A stretch of DNA of 64,000 nucleotides from Bacteroidales bacterium (GTDB lineage: Bacteria; Bacteroidota; Bacteroidia; Bacteroidales; Muribaculaceae): the NCBI GenBank assembly GCA_015060975.1, contig SUXI01000003.1, forward strand, positions 124,001 to 188,000, in the 5' to 3' direction. The stretch's first letter is position 1. The number at the start of each line of letters is the position of its first letter. Positions 30,276 through 39,763 of the stretch are shown piece by piece. The notes under the pieces were generated by a model that ran no database searches, had not been told where the DNA came from, and was given only the letters and a program-made list of their open reading frames with translations. Made by a program: the position numbers and the translations under genes.

Positions 30276-31907
30276 ATGAATACTAAATTTTCAAAAATAT
30301 TTTTGGGCGTTTGTTGCTCGGCTACGCTGATGGCTTCAACCACCGGTTGTATAGAGGAAACATTCCCCACCGATATTGCTACCGATGAAGTTATCTCTTC
30401 ATCGCCAAAGGCAACTGAGGCTTTGCTTTGGGCAATGCCAGCGTTTATGAATAATCTTGGGACACTCAGCAGTGATTATCACTATGACTGGGGTTATGGC
30501 TCGGTAATGCACGTTCGTGACGTGTTGACAGGTGATATTCCTGCTGTTGCTTCGGGTTACAACTGGTACACAAACTGGGAGCTTAACCAATATCAAGGTG
30601 AAAGCTATGTATATGGTCAATTTTTGTGGAACTTCTATTGGAAGAGTGTACAAACCGCAAATAACTTGATTGGTGCCGTTGATCCCGAAAGCGCTACTGA
30701 CGCTCAGCTTGGTATGCTTGGTGTAGGTCTTGCATATCGCGCTCATTACTATCTTGATATGGCTCAAATGTGGGAATTCCTTCCAAACGATGTTGTGAGC
30801 AGCGTTAACCTTGCTGGCAATGATGTGAAAGGTTTGACAGTGCCCATAGTTAAAGACGGTATGGGTGAAGCTGAAACGCGAAACAATCCTCGTGTGCCTC
30901 GTGAAGAAATGGCTGCGTTTATTCTTGAAGACTTGGACAATGCCGAAAAGTATATCTCACTTCTCGGTTCTATGTCGGCTAAAACTTTGCCCGACTTGGC
31001 TGTAGTTTATGGTCTTAAGGCTCGTTATTATATGTGGCTTGCCGGTGAAGGAACAAGTGCTGAAGCCAACGGATATTATACAAAAGCTAAAGAATATGCT
31101 CGCAAAGCGATTACTGCTGCCGATGTAGATCCTATGACCAAAGACGAATGCCTAAGCACTACTACCGGATTTAATGATATCAACAAGTGGATGTGGGGTG
31201 TTCAAATGGTGGTTGAAGATGCTGTGGTGCAAACAGGTATCTTGAACTGGACTTCTTGGATGTCAAATGAAGCTGTGTTTGGCTATTCAGCGGCTGAACC
31301 CAACATTATGATTGATGCAAGCATGTATGCGCGTCTTAATGATACCGACTTCCGTAAGTTGATGTGGAAAGCTCCTAAAGGTACTGCTCTTTATGGCATG
31401 ACTCCATTTATTGCAGGTGGTGGCAATCTTGTTGATTATGCGTCGGTTAAGTTCCGCCCTGCTAATGGTGATGTCGAAGAACCTAATGTAGGTGCTGTAT
31501 CGGCATATCCGTTGATGCGTGTTGAAGAAATGTATTTTATCGAAGCTGAAGCTGCCGCTCACCTTGGTGAGGGCGCGTCATTGCTTGTTGCGTTTATGAA
31601 AAATTATCGTGACGCTGCTTATACTTGTAACCTTTCTGGTAACCCACTCGTTGAAGAAGTTGTGTTCCAAAAACGTGTGGAACTTTGGGGTGAAGGTACT
31701 TCATTCTTTGACTACAAACGTCTAAATATGTCAGTGAAACGTGGTTATCCCGGAACAAACTATCAAGAAGAAGCTCGCTTCAATACAAATGGTCGCCCGG
31801 CTTGGATGAATATTTGTATCGTTCAAACCGAAAAGAACAACAACGAAGCGTTGGTTGATTATGAAAACCCCGACCCATCTGACAAATATACACCTTGGAG
31901 TGAATAA
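30276..31907 (+). CDS. SusD/RagB family nutrient-binding outer-membrane lipoprotein
   Basis: 543 residues. The lipoprotein signal ends STTGC (Cys at about residue 25). The TPR-like helical body with WNFYWKSVQTANNLIG, AYRAHYYLDMAQMWEF and AYPLMRVEEMYFIEAEAAAHLG, and the C-terminal QKRVELWGEGTSFFDYKRLN, are SusD-family signatures. It caps the SusC barrel at the cell surface. It follows susC by 22 bp. Confidence 0.95.
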   Translation: MNTKFSKIFLGVCCSATLMASTTGCIEETFPTDIATDEVISSSPKATEALLWAMPAFMNNLGTLSSDYHYDWGYGSVMHVRDVLTGDIPAVASGYNWYTNWELNQYQGESYVYGQFLWNFYWKSVQTANNLIGAVDPESATDAQLGMLGVGLAYRAHYYLDMAQMWEFLPNDVVSSVNLAGNDVKGLTVPIVKDGMGEAETRNNPRVPREEMAAFILEDLDNAEKYISLLGSMSAKTLPDLAVVYGLKARYYMWLAGEGTSAEANGYYTKAKEYARKAITAADVDPMTKDECLSTTTGFNDINKWMWGVQMVVEDAVVQTGILNWTSWMSNEAVFGYSAAEPNIMIDASMYARLNDTDFRKLMWKAPKGTALYGMTPFIAGGGNLVDYASVKFRPANGDVEEPNVGAVSAYPLMRVEEMYFIEAEAAAHLGEGASLLVAFMKNYRDAAYTCNLSGNPLVEEVVFQKRVELWGEGTSFFDYKRLNMSVKRGYPGTNYQEEARFNTNGRPAWMNICIVQTEKNNNEALVDYENPDPSDKYTPWSE

Positions 31908-31933
31908 TATTTGAGTTTTAACACTTAAATGAA

Positions 31934-32947
31934 ATGAAAATTATGAAAAAAATAAATCTTATATTAGGTGCGATTCTTGCGGTATTTGCGTTTACAGCTT
32001 GTACCGATGAGGTCGAATATGATGCGGCTGCTCCTGAAAAAGCGCAAGGGGTGTATTTTGCTGAGACTAATTCGACAATACAATTGGTCAGCGGTCAAGT
32101 TGCGTTTGATGTGGAAGTTGGTCGTGTAAATTCAGCTGATGCTCAAGAGGTAGCTGTAAGCGTGATTTCTTCAACCGATTCTGTTGGAGTGTTGTCTATT
32201 CCTTCTCAAGTTAAGTTCAACGCCGGTGACTCGGTAGCTTATTTGACAATCGCTTGTGACTTAACAAAAAAATCACCGATTACAACTTTAGATGTAGTGC
32301 TTTCTATTGAAGGTGCTTCACCTTATGAAAAAAGCGAAATGGCTTTGACTGTTAAACTTCCCGAATGGATTTCATTGGGTAACGCAGTGTATGTTGAAGA
32401 CTTGGTGACTGGTTTCTTTAGTGTGTCAAATGTGGCTTACTATGTTGAAATTCAACAACATATTGACAATCCTGGTCGCTATCGTTTGGTTAACCCTTAT
32501 GGTGCCGCTTATCCATATAATGTAGAGGGTGATTATGACGCATCAAAAGATTACTTCATGGAAATCGATGCTACCGACCCCGACGGAGTTGTTATGCCAA
32601 TGTTCTATTCAGGTATGGACTGGGGATACGGTGAGTTCGCGTTCATCTCAATGGCAAGTTACTATATTGATCTGAAAGGTAATCCGTTTGAAGCTGTAAA
32701 AGCTGCCGGCTATTGTGGCACATTCAAAGATGGTGTGATCACGTTCCCAGTCGGAGGAATTTTAGTTGGTATGACAAATTATAACGATTTTGGTCTTTAT
32801 CAAACTAATAAGAGTGGAATGTTTGCAGTGTATATGCCTGGTGTATATGAATCAATGGCAAGTGCGAAAGCGCTATCTACAAAGAAAAGCGTTGTCGTTA
32901 ATTCAAAAGGTGCATTGGTTGAAGGCGTAACTCTATTTGCGAAGTAA
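31934..32947 (+). CDS. SusE-position outer-membrane lipoprotein, unknown family
   Basis: 337 residues; lipoprotein signal with the lipobox FTACTD (Cys at about residue 23). A second Met three codons in is an equally good start. An Ig-like beta domain follows (about 40-150) with FAETNSTIQLVSG and KFNAGDSVAYLTI, then a region rich in Tyr/Gly (about 155-320). It is third in the susC-susD unit, 26 bp after susD, the position where SusE/SusF-like glycan- or peptide-binding lipoproteins are found. I do not recognise the C-terminal family; ligand binding at the surface is inferred from position. Confidence 0.75.
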   Translation: MKIMKKINLILGAILAVFAFTACTDEVEYDAAAPEKAQGVYFAETNSTIQLVSGQVAFDVEVGRVNSADAQEVAVSVISSTDSVGVLSIPSQVKFNAGDSVAYLTIACDLTKKSPITTLDVVLSIEGASPYEKSEMALTVKLPEWISLGNAVYVEDLVTGFFSVSNVAYYVEIQQHIDNPGRYRLVNPYGAAYPYNVEGDYDASKDYFMEIDATDPDGVVMPMFYSGMDWGYGEFAFISMASYYIDLKGNPFEAVKAAGYCGTFKDGVITFPVGGILVGMTNYNDFGLYQTNKSGMFAVYMPGVYESMASAKALSTKKSVVVNSKGALVEGVTLFAK

Positions 32948-32967
32948 TAAACGCTTCATAAATATTA

Positions 32968-32999
32968 AAGCACGGCTCATGTGGGTCGTGCTTTTTTTT
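32968..32999 (+). terminator. Intrinsic terminator of the susC-susD operon
   Basis: AAGCACG pairs with CGTGCTT across a loop with partial pairing, followed by an eight-base T-run. Confidence 0.8.
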
Positions 33000-33242
33000 G
33001 TGTTGTGAAATTTATGTCCGATAAAAATATAGGAGCCATTATTGTCGTCGAATAACACTTTTTCAAGAGCAAATACAACCACAAAGGGGGTGCATTTGAA
33101 GGTGAATCGCGCATCGAGCCGCATTAGGCGATTCCCGGTTGTGATTTATTATGCTTATTGTGTGTAACCATTGTGCTACGGAAACGGGATGCCCCACCAC
33201 GAGCCTGCAAAGGTTCGCTTTCCTATTCTCGCTTTTTCTTTT
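33000..33242. other. Intergenic region with several possible stems
   Basis: No ORF with family character. Stems visible: GAATCGC / GCGATTC (about 33103-33134), a flanking CAACC / GGTTG pair, and CGAGCC-TGCAAA-GGTTCG (about 33198-33215) followed by a T-rich stretch. It might be a small RNA with a terminator or decayed sequence. I found no consensus promoter for it. Confidence 0.3.
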
Positions 33243-33278
33243 TTTGTTTTCAATATTCTTATTTTTTGTTTACCTTTG
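33243..33278 (+). promoter_or_regulatory. Promoter for DUF4494 gene
   Basis: TTTG at 33243-33246, a 24-bp spacer (slightly long), then TACCTTTG at 33271-33278. The ATG at 33316 is 37 bp downstream. Confidence 0.6.
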
Positions 33279-33315
33279 TGTGTATGTTTAATTGATAAAA
33301 TTTACAGAAAATATT

Positions 33316-33777
33316 ATGGCAAGTTGGTTTGAGTGTAAAGCTCAATTTGATAAAATGATGGAAAATGGCTCGCTTAAAAAGGTGACAGAGCCGTATATGG
33401 TGGATGCCCTCTCATTTACAGAGGCTGAATCACGTATTATCGAAGAGTTAACCCCCTTTGTGTCGGGAGAATTAAATATCACTGCAGTGAAGAAAACCAA
33501 AATATCTGAAATATTTTGGGATGACAGCGCCGATAAATGGTATCTTGTGAAGGTGGCATTCATCACTATCGATGAAAAGACTGCTGCCGAAAAGAAATCT
33601 GTGTCACAAATCCTTGTCGCCGGTAGTGACTTCAAAGGGGCTTACGACAATTTTATGGAAGGCATGAAAGGAACCATGGCAGATTTTGATATAGTTTCAA
33701 TTGCTGAAACTCCTATCATGGATGTGTTTAAGGTTAAGCTTGCGGCTCCAAAACCGGCAGATGAAGCTAATGCATAA
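33316..33777 (+). CDS. DUF4494 family protein
   Basis: 153 residues from the ATG at 33316 (MASWFECKAQ). An upstream in-frame TTG at 33292 is too near the promoter to be the start. The sequence pattern (KKVTEPYMVDALSFTEAE, FWDDSADKWY, GMKGTMADFDIVSIAET) is that of DUF4494, a short cytoplasmic protein conserved in Bacteroidetes. No biochemical role is known to me. It often lies, as here, beside a YggS-type PLP protein gene, which suggests a housekeeping function. Confidence 0.85.
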   Translation: MASWFECKAQFDKMMENGSLKKVTEPYMVDALSFTEAESRIIEELTPFVSGELNITAVKKTKISEIFWDDSADKWYLVKVAFITIDEKTAAEKKSVSQILVAGSDFKGAYDNFMEGMKGTMADFDIVSIAETPIMDVFKVKLAAPKPADEANA

Positions 33778-33862
33778 TTAACTCGGTCAAGCTTCGTTGA
33801 ACCCTTCGGTGTTCATAAATGCATAATAACTATAGTCATAGTTGGAAATAGTAGCTATTTCA

Positions 33863-34528
33863 ATGAATGTAGGCGATAATATATTAAAGGTGCGTGCAAC
33901 GATTCCGCAAGGAGTGGAGTTGGTGGCTGTATCGAAGTTTCACCTTAATGATGCTATAATGGATGCATACAAGGTGGGGCAACGTGTGTTTGGTGAGAGC
34001 CGGGCTACGGAGCTAAAGGCAAAAGCAACTTCATTGCCCGATGATATTCGATGGCACTTTATCGGGCATTTGCAAACCAATAAGGTGCGTATGATAATGC
34101 CGTATGTAACGCTTATTCATAGTGTGGATTCGGAACGGTTGTTGCGATTGATTGATGCTGAAGCCGCTCGCATAAATAAAGTTGTTGATGTGTTGTTGCA
34201 AGTGTATGTAGCACAGGAGGAGTCAAAATTTGGCTTTGCTCCTGATGAGTTGTTGCAATTAATAGGTAGTGGCATCGTAAATGAATTGAGCAATGTGAGA
34301 GTCGTTGGTGTGATGGGAATGGCTACAAATACCGACGATGAAAATAGAATTTTAGAGGATTTTAGGGCAATTAACCAAACTTATCAAAACGCTCGTGTGT
34401 TGTTAAAAGAAAATAACAATTTTACTCAAATAAGTATGGGTATGAGCGACGACTATCTCATGGCGATTGCCGAGGGTAGCACCATGGTGAGAATAGGCTC
34501 TTCGATTTTTGGAAATAGAGAATATTAA
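33863..34528 (+). CDS. YggS-family PLP homeostasis protein
   Basis: 221 residues from the ATG at 33863 (an in-frame TTG at 33842 is less likely). Single-domain alanine-racemase-like barrel: the PLP lysine is in LVAVSKFH, with FGESRATELKAK, WHFIGHLQTNKVR, IHSVDS and the C-terminal SMGMSDDYLMAIAEGSTMVRIGS typical of the family. The family (YggS/PLPBP) binds PLP and keeps its level in balance without known catalysis. It lies 85 bp after the DUF4494 gene. Confidence 0.93.
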   Translation: MNVGDNILKVRATIPQGVELVAVSKFHLNDAIMDAYKVGQRVFGESRATELKAKATSLPDDIRWHFIGHLQTNKVRMIMPYVTLIHSVDSERLLRLIDAEAARINKVVDVLLQVYVAQEESKFGFAPDELLQLIGSGIVNELSNVRVVGVMGMATNTDDENRILEDFRAINQTYQNARVLLKENNNFTQISMGMSDDYLMAIAEGSTMVRIGSSIFGNREY

Positions 34529-34548
34529 AGAAAAACAACCTCAAATTA

Positions 34549-35850
34549 ATGGATATGGAAAATAAAAAGGGTAATGGAAATATTGTGGCGATTATTGCCA
34601 TGTTTTTCTTGTTTGCAATGATTTCATTTGTTACCAATTTGGCGTCGCCAATGGGTGATATATTGAAAAATCAGTTCTCGATACCTAATTGGCAGGGTAC
34701 GCTTGGAGTGTTTGCCAACTTTATAGCTTATGCGGTGATGGGTATCCCTTCGGGTGCATTGCTCGCAAAAATGGGATATAAGAAAACCGCACTATTGGCG
34801 ATTGCCATAGGTTTTATTGGTGTTGGAATACAAACTCTTTCGGGCGTTGCCGAAAGTTTTGCAGTGTATTTGCTTGGAGCATTTGTTGCCGGATTTTCAA
34901 TGTGTATGTTAAATACAGTTGTAAATCCTATGCTTAATAATCTTGGTGGAGGTGGCAAAAAAGGTAACCAACTTATTCAATTGGGCGGCTCTTGTAACTC
35001 GTTGGCAGGTACTGCGGTTATCGTGATGACCGGCATTCTCATTCCGTCAATAACAAAGGCTCAAATAAGTGATGTGTTTCCATTGATGTATGCGGCATTG
35101 GGTATCTTTGCTTTTGCATTCATTGTGATTTTGATGTCAAAAATTCCCGAGACAAATAATGGGTCTGCGCAAGCAAAAGAAAAGTCAAAAATAGGACCGA
35201 TGTCGTTTCGTCATTTTGTACTAGGCGCAATAGGTATTTTTGTGTATGTGGGAGTTGAAGTAGGCATTCCCAATGTTTTGCAAAAATGGTTGCAAAACGA
35301 CACATTGAATGTGTTGCAAATGTCAGAGGGAGCTGAAGCTATTGCGGCGTCGGTAGCTGCCACCTATTGGTTTTTGATGTTGATCGGGCGTTTGGTGGGC
35401 GCTGCTGTTGGTGCAAAGGTGTCGGCAAAAGCGATGTTGGCAACAGTGTCGGCAGTAGGTATAGCATTGGTCTTGGGTGCAATCTTTATGTCAACCGAGA
35501 TGTTTGTATCAATGCCGGTGTTTAAAAATAGTCCTGATGAGTTGTTTGGCTTTGTTAATGTACCGATTAATGCCATGTTGCTTGTGCTTGTGGGATTGTG
35601 TACTTCGGTAATGTGGGGTGGCATCTTTAACCTCGCTGTGGAAGGGCTCGGAAAATATACCGAACGTGCTTCAGGTATATTTATGGCGCTCGTGTGTGGC
35701 GGTGGAATTCTTCCATTATTGCAGAATGCCATTGTTGATATGCAAGACGGAGTAGGCTATCAAGTAAGTTATTGGGTTATAGTAGTCGGTTTGGCATACT
35801 TGCTGTTCTATGCACTTGTGGGTTCAAAACCAAAAATGATAAAGGAATAA
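34549..35850 (+). CDS. Sugar MFS transporter (FucP-like)
   Basis: 433 residues with about 12 membrane segments. The early FVTNLASPMGDILKNQF, the PSGALLAKMGYKKT loop and the paired YWFLMLIGRLVGA segment fit the fucose/glucose:H+ symporter group of the major facilitator superfamily. A second Met two codons in could be the start. It lies 20 bp after the YggS gene and may share its message. Fucose, glucose or another hexose cannot be told apart from the sequence alone; no catabolic genes flank it except transketolase downstream. Confidence 0.85.
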   Translation: MDMENKKGNGNIVAIIAMFFLFAMISFVTNLASPMGDILKNQFSIPNWQGTLGVFANFIAYAVMGIPSGALLAKMGYKKTALLAIAIGFIGVGIQTLSGVAESFAVYLLGAFVAGFSMCMLNTVVNPMLNNLGGGGKKGNQLIQLGGSCNSLAGTAVIVMTGILIPSITKAQISDVFPLMYAALGIFAFAFIVILMSKIPETNNGSAQAKEKSKIGPMSFRHFVLGAIGIFVYVGVEVGIPNVLQKWLQNDTLNVLQMSEGAEAIAASVAATYWFLMLIGRLVGAAVGAKVSAKAMLATVSAVGIALVLGAIFMSTEMFVSMPVFKNSPDELFGFVNVPINAMLLVLVGLCTSVMWGGIFNLAVEGLGKYTERASGIFMALVCGGGILPLLQNAIVDMQDGVGYQVSYWVIVVGLAYLLFYALVGSKPKMIKE

Positions 35851-35870
35851 GAAATAAAAATTGAATATAG

Positions 35871-35906
35871 ATAATGCGAGTGCAATGGGCATTCGCATTA
35901 TTTTTA
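35871..35906 (+). terminator. Intrinsic terminator after MFS gene
   Basis: ATAATGCGA pairs with TCGCATTAT, with further pairing inside the loop, followed by TTTTT. Confidence 0.75.
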
Positions 35907-35936
35907 TCTACATTTGTTTGTTTTTATAGTGCGAAA

Positions 35937-35968
35937 TTTGCCTAAATGAGAGTTTTGTTGTACTTTCG
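35937..35968 (+). promoter_or_regulatory. Probable promoter of transketolase gene
   Basis: TTTG at 35937-35940, a 20-bp spacer, then TACTTTCG at 35961-35968 (one mismatch to TAnnTTTG), 47 bp before the ATG. Confidence 0.55.
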
Positions 35969-36015
35969 TGAATAAATAAAATAAAAAATATAAATAATCA
36001 TATATATTAAAGAAT

Positions 36016-38040
36016 ATGGATACAAAGATATTGAACAAAGCGGCCGATAATATTCGTATATTAGCCGCATCGATGGTAGAAAAAGCCAAATCAGGACATC
36101 CCGGTGGCTCTATGGGTGGTGCTGACTTTGTCAATGTTCTTTATTCAAAATATCTTATAACCGATCCCGATGATCCTACATGGATTGCTCGCGATCGTTT
36201 CTTTTTAGATCCCGGACATATGTCGCCAATGCTATATAGCGTGTTGGCTCTTACCGGTAAATACACTATTGAGGAATTGCAACAATTTCGTCAATGGGGC
36301 AGTGTAACACCGGGTCACCCTGAATTGTGCCCTACGCGTGGCGTGGAAAATACATCAGGCCCGCTTGGTCAAGGTCATACAATGGCTGTTGGGGCGGCTA
36401 TTGCCGAACGTTGCCTCGTTGCTCGTTTTGGCGAATGGATGAACCATAAAACATACGCATTTATATCGGATGGAGGTATTCAAGAAGAAATTGCGCAAGG
36501 TGCGGGACGTGTCGCCGGTTATCTTGGATTGAGTAATCTCATCATGTTCTTTGATAGTAACAAAGTGCAACTCTCAACCGATGTTGATGCGGTTACAACC
36601 GAAGACTATGCCGCAAAATATCGTGCATGGCATTGGAATGTGATTGAAATCGATGGTTGCAATCCTGTTGAAATTGCTGAAGCTCTTGATAAGGCTATAG
36701 CAGAAACAGAAAAACCAACCTTGATTATAGGAAACACTACAATGGGTAAAGGGTGTGTTACTGCCGATGGCCAATGTTTTGAAGGACAATGCAGTACACA
36801 TGGTCAGCCTTTGAGTAAATCGGGTGCTGATTTTCCAAAAACGGTGAAAAATCTTGGTGGCAACCCTGAAAATCTTTGGGTAATTTGGGACGATGTGAAA
36901 GAACTTTATGCACAACGTGAAGCTCAATTGCGTGAAATCGTCAAAGAGCGTCGTACGCAAGAAAAGGCATGGGCTGAGGCTAATCCCGAACAAGCAAAAC
37001 AACTTGCTGATTATATTGCGGGCAACCTTCCAGAAATTGATTACTCGCAAATCGCTCATAAACCCAATGTGGCAACTCGTACAGCTTCGGCCGACGTGTT
37101 GAGTGTGCTTGGCGAAAAGGTGAAAAATATGATTGTTTCATCGGCCGACCTTGCTAACTCGGATAAAACCGAAGCATTTTTGAAAAAAACAGGTGCGCTT
37201 ATTAAAGGTGATTTCTCAGGTGGATTTTTCCATGCCGGTGTTGCTGAGTTGACAATGGCATCAATTATGAATGGTATTGCTCTTCATGGTGGTATGTGGG
37301 CTGCTTGTGGCACATTCTTCGTGTTTTCTGATTATATGAAGCCTGCTGTGCGTATGGCTGCATTGATGGAACTTCCGGTGAAATATGTGTGGTCGCACGA
37401 TGCTTTCCGTGTAGGTGAAGATGGTCCGACTCACGAGCCAATCGAACAAGAAGCTCAAATTCGTCTTCTTGAACAGATGAATAACCTCAGCGGTCGTCCT
37501 GCTATGCTTGTTCTTCGACCTGCTGATAGCGCTGAAACAACTATTGCATGGGAAATGGCAATGGAAAATAAAAATACGCCTACCGGCTTGATTCTCACAC
37601 GTCAAGATGTTAATGATATTCCATCGGTATCGGGCAATCGTTATGCCGAAGCGCAAGGTATGCGTCGAGGCGGTTATGTGTTGAAAGATGTTGCTAATCC
37701 TGCAATAGTGCTTGTTGGTAATGGTTCTGAAGTGTCATTGCTTTGGAATGTTGCTGAAAAACTTGAAGAAGAAGGTGTTGCGGCTCGTATAGTGTCGGTT
37801 CCTTCAATAGGATTGTTTAATAGCCAATCTGCCGAATATAAAGCGTCTGTTATACCTGTGGATGTTCCTGTATTTGGATTGACTGCGGGATTGCCTTCTG
37901 TTTTACAAGGCGTTGTAGGTTGTAAAGGAAAGGTTTATGGTCTTGAAAGATTTGGCGCATCGGCTCCATTCAAAGTGCTTGATGAAAAATTTGGTTTTAC
38001 AACAGAAAACATTCTAAAAGAAGTGAAATCAATGCTTTGA
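36016..38040 (+). CDS. tkt: Transketolase
   Basis: 674 residues, the full length of the TPP-dependent enzyme that moves two-carbon units between sugar phosphates in the pentose-phosphate pathway. Motifs: KSGHPGGSMGGADFV near residue 27-41, NTSGPLGQGHTMAVG, the TPP-binding stretch starting SDGGIQEEIAQGAG and running to FFDSNKVQL, GEDGPTHEPIEQ with its substrate His, and the catalytic-type Glu in GVAELTMASIMNG. It stands alone between a terminator and its own promoter. Confidence 0.96.
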   Translation: MDTKILNKAADNIRILAASMVEKAKSGHPGGSMGGADFVNVLYSKYLITDPDDPTWIARDRFFLDPGHMSPMLYSVLALTGKYTIEELQQFRQWGSVTPGHPELCPTRGVENTSGPLGQGHTMAVGAAIAERCLVARFGEWMNHKTYAFISDGGIQEEIAQGAGRVAGYLGLSNLIMFFDSNKVQLSTDVDAVTTEDYAAKYRAWHWNVIEIDGCNPVEIAEALDKAIAETEKPTLIIGNTTMGKGCVTADGQCFEGQCSTHGQPLSKSGADFPKTVKNLGGNPENLWVIWDDVKELYAQREAQLREIVKERRTQEKAWAEANPEQAKQLADYIAGNLPEIDYSQIAHKPNVATRTASADVLSVLGEKVKNMIVSSADLANSDKTEAFLKKTGALIKGDFSGGFFHAGVAELTMASIMNGIALHGGMWAACGTFFVFSDYMKPAVRMAALMELPVKYVWSHDAFRVGEDGPTHEPIEQEAQIRLLEQMNNLSGRPAMLVLRPADSAETTIAWEMAMENKNTPTGLILTRQDVNDIPSVSGNRYAEAQGMRRGGYVLKDVANPAIVLVGNGSEVSLLWNVAEKLEEEGVAARIVSVPSIGLFNSQSAEYKASVIPVDVPVFGLTAGLPSVLQGVVGCKGKVYGLERFGASAPFKVLDEKFGFTTENILKEVKSML

Positions 38041-38198
38041 TGCTGAGATTGTAATATGTAAAAACAGCATTAGTAAGTTAAAAAAAGTTTATAAATAAAA
38101 TAATTTTTATATTAGGTGATGCTAATTTGTGTAAAATAGTGTAACTTAGCGTCATATTTTAGATTTTTGGATAAAAATAATAGAAGATTATTATTCTC

Positions 38199-39431
38199 AT
38201 GAAAAAATTTACACTTTTAGCAATTTTGTGTGCTCTGTTTGGCGGGCAATATGCGACAGCTCAAGAGGCGACCACCGAAAAGGCGGGCGAGAAATCAAGA
38301 GAAGTCACTTATGTTGAAGACCCATCACAAGGTTATCTTTTTAATAAACTTAAAGATAACTGGTTTGTGACAGGTGAAGTGGGTGCTGGTTTTTATATGT
38401 CGCCAAATGACTCAGAACGCAATTTCTTAGACCGTTTTTCTCCTGCAGCTTCTATCTATATCGGTAAATGGTTTTCTCCATCTTTAGGAGCACGTTTGGG
38501 TATAAATTGGTTGCAATCAAAGGGACTTTCATCAACACCTTATAGTGGAGGTGGTTTGGAAATGGAGAAACAACCCATAAATGGAAGTTTTTATCGTCAA
38601 AAATTCTCTGAAATTGGTCCGGTATTTGATTTGATGTTAAATGTGACAAATGCATTGTTTGGATATGAACCTAAGAGACCATATAATTTAGTGGCGTATT
38701 TAGGTGGTGGGGGCTATTGGACTTATGCTAAGGTTTACGATGAGATTAGTACTGCGGAAGGAGGAACTTATTATGATAAAGATGGGTGGAAATTCACTCA
38801 TGACAGAGTTATAACTTTCCGTGCAGGTATCATCAATTCATATAATGTGTCAGACCAAGTTCAATTGTCATTGGACCTTCGTTATAGTGGTATTGATAAC
38901 CACAAAGATGAACCCGGTGAAGGTTGGAATAAAACCGCTCATGACATTCAGGCATACGTTGGTGTGACATATTTGTTCAACAAACGTGAATGGAATGCTC
39001 CTATTGTTCCCGTTTGTCCCGAGCCGGAAGAACTTCGTGTTCGTCTTCAAACAGCCGATGCTCGTGTTGCCGACTTAGAACAATGTATAGAAGAACCGGA
39101 ACAAAAAGCACCTCTTGCAACAATTTATTATCCTAAAAACGTATTTAAAATCACAAAGAAAGATGTTAAATTGTTGACAGCTGTAGCCGAGGTTATGAAG
39201 AACAATCCAAGCAAAGTCTATCTTTTGACAGGTTGGGCTGATAACTATACCGGTAATACAAATATTAATACTCGTCTTCGTAATAATCGTGTTGATGGTG
39301 TGAAGAAACAACTTGTGAAATTAGGTGTTCCTGAATATCAGTTGAGATCAACAATAAACCATACAAACCTTGTGGATCTTGGTGAAAAATATCAAGCTCT
39401 TGGACGTGCGGTTACAATTGAAGAACTATAA
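38199..39431 (+). CDS. OmpA family outer-membrane protein
   Basis: 410 residues: signal peptide (ends YATAQ, about residue 22), an eight-stranded-type N-terminal barrel (about 50-265, with DNWFVTGEVGAGFYM and AYVGVTYLFNKREW), a short coiled linker (RVADLEQCIEEPEQKA), and a C-terminal OmpA-like peptidoglycan-binding domain (about 300-410, with LTGWADNYTGNTNINTRL and RNNRVDGVKKQLV). It anchors the outer membrane to the wall. It has its own terminator and is probably abundant. Confidence 0.9.
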   Translation: MKKFTLLAILCALFGGQYATAQEATTEKAGEKSREVTYVEDPSQGYLFNKLKDNWFVTGEVGAGFYMSPNDSERNFLDRFSPAASIYIGKWFSPSLGARLGINWLQSKGLSSTPYSGGGLEMEKQPINGSFYRQKFSEIGPVFDLMLNVTNALFGYEPKRPYNLVAYLGGGGYWTYAKVYDEISTAEGGTYYDKDGWKFTHDRVITFRAGIINSYNVSDQVQLSLDLRYSGIDNHKDEPGEGWNKTAHDIQAYVGVTYLFNKREWNAPIVPVCPEPEELRVRLQTADARVADLEQCIEEPEQKAPLATIYYPKNVFKITKKDVKLLTAVAEVMKNNPSKVYLLTGWADNYTGNTNINTRLRNNRVDGVKKQLVKLGVPEYQLRSTINHTNLVDLGEKYQALGRAVTIEEL

Positions 39432-39463
39432 TAGATAACAAAATTGCTAAAATTATAAATAAT

Positions 39464-39494
39464 TAAGCCCTGCCAATGGTAGGGCTTAACTTTT
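39464..39494 (+). terminator. Intrinsic terminator of the OmpA-family gene
   Basis: TTAAGCCCTGCC pairs with GGTAGGGCTTAA (one G-T wobble) across a three-base loop, followed by CTTTT. Confidence 0.8.
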
Positions 39495-39695
39495 ATATGT
39501 TAATAGACTGCATCAAAATGCAGGAGATAATATGTAAATTGTTTTAAAATACAATTTTAATTCGTTATATCATAAAGTTTTCTCGATTCATAAAATGCGA
39601 AGTTCTCTCGAGCGCAAATAGCGATATATATAAGGGTTTGCATGGTTGTGATGATTTTCATAAACCATAATTTGTGATTATGATAATAAAAAATA

Positions 39696-39734
39696 AGGAG
39701 ATGTGTCGGTATATTGAATTATTATACATCTCCT
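39696..39734 (-). terminator. Intrinsic terminator of the ftsX-to-esterase gene group
   Basis: AGGAGATGT pairs with ACATCTCCT. Read on the minus strand it is followed by a T-rich run. Confidence 0.7.
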
Positions 39735-39763
39735 AAATGTTAGTGAGGGAATTAGCTGATAAA

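Larger units (their letters stand above)
39432..39763. other. Intergenic region between convergent genes
   Basis: Holds two hairpin terminators (39464-39494 plus strand; 39696-39734 minus strand). The roughly 200 bp between are AT-rich, and I see no gene or RNA in them. Confidence 0.6.

Noticed and set aside
33292..33315. TTG start for the DUF4494 gene
   Set aside because: It would lie about 14 bp after the -7 element; the ATG at 33316 opens the family consensus.
36574..37059. 161-codon minus-strand open frame inside transketolase
   Set aside because: It lies wholly within a well-conserved enzyme gene and has no recognisable motif.
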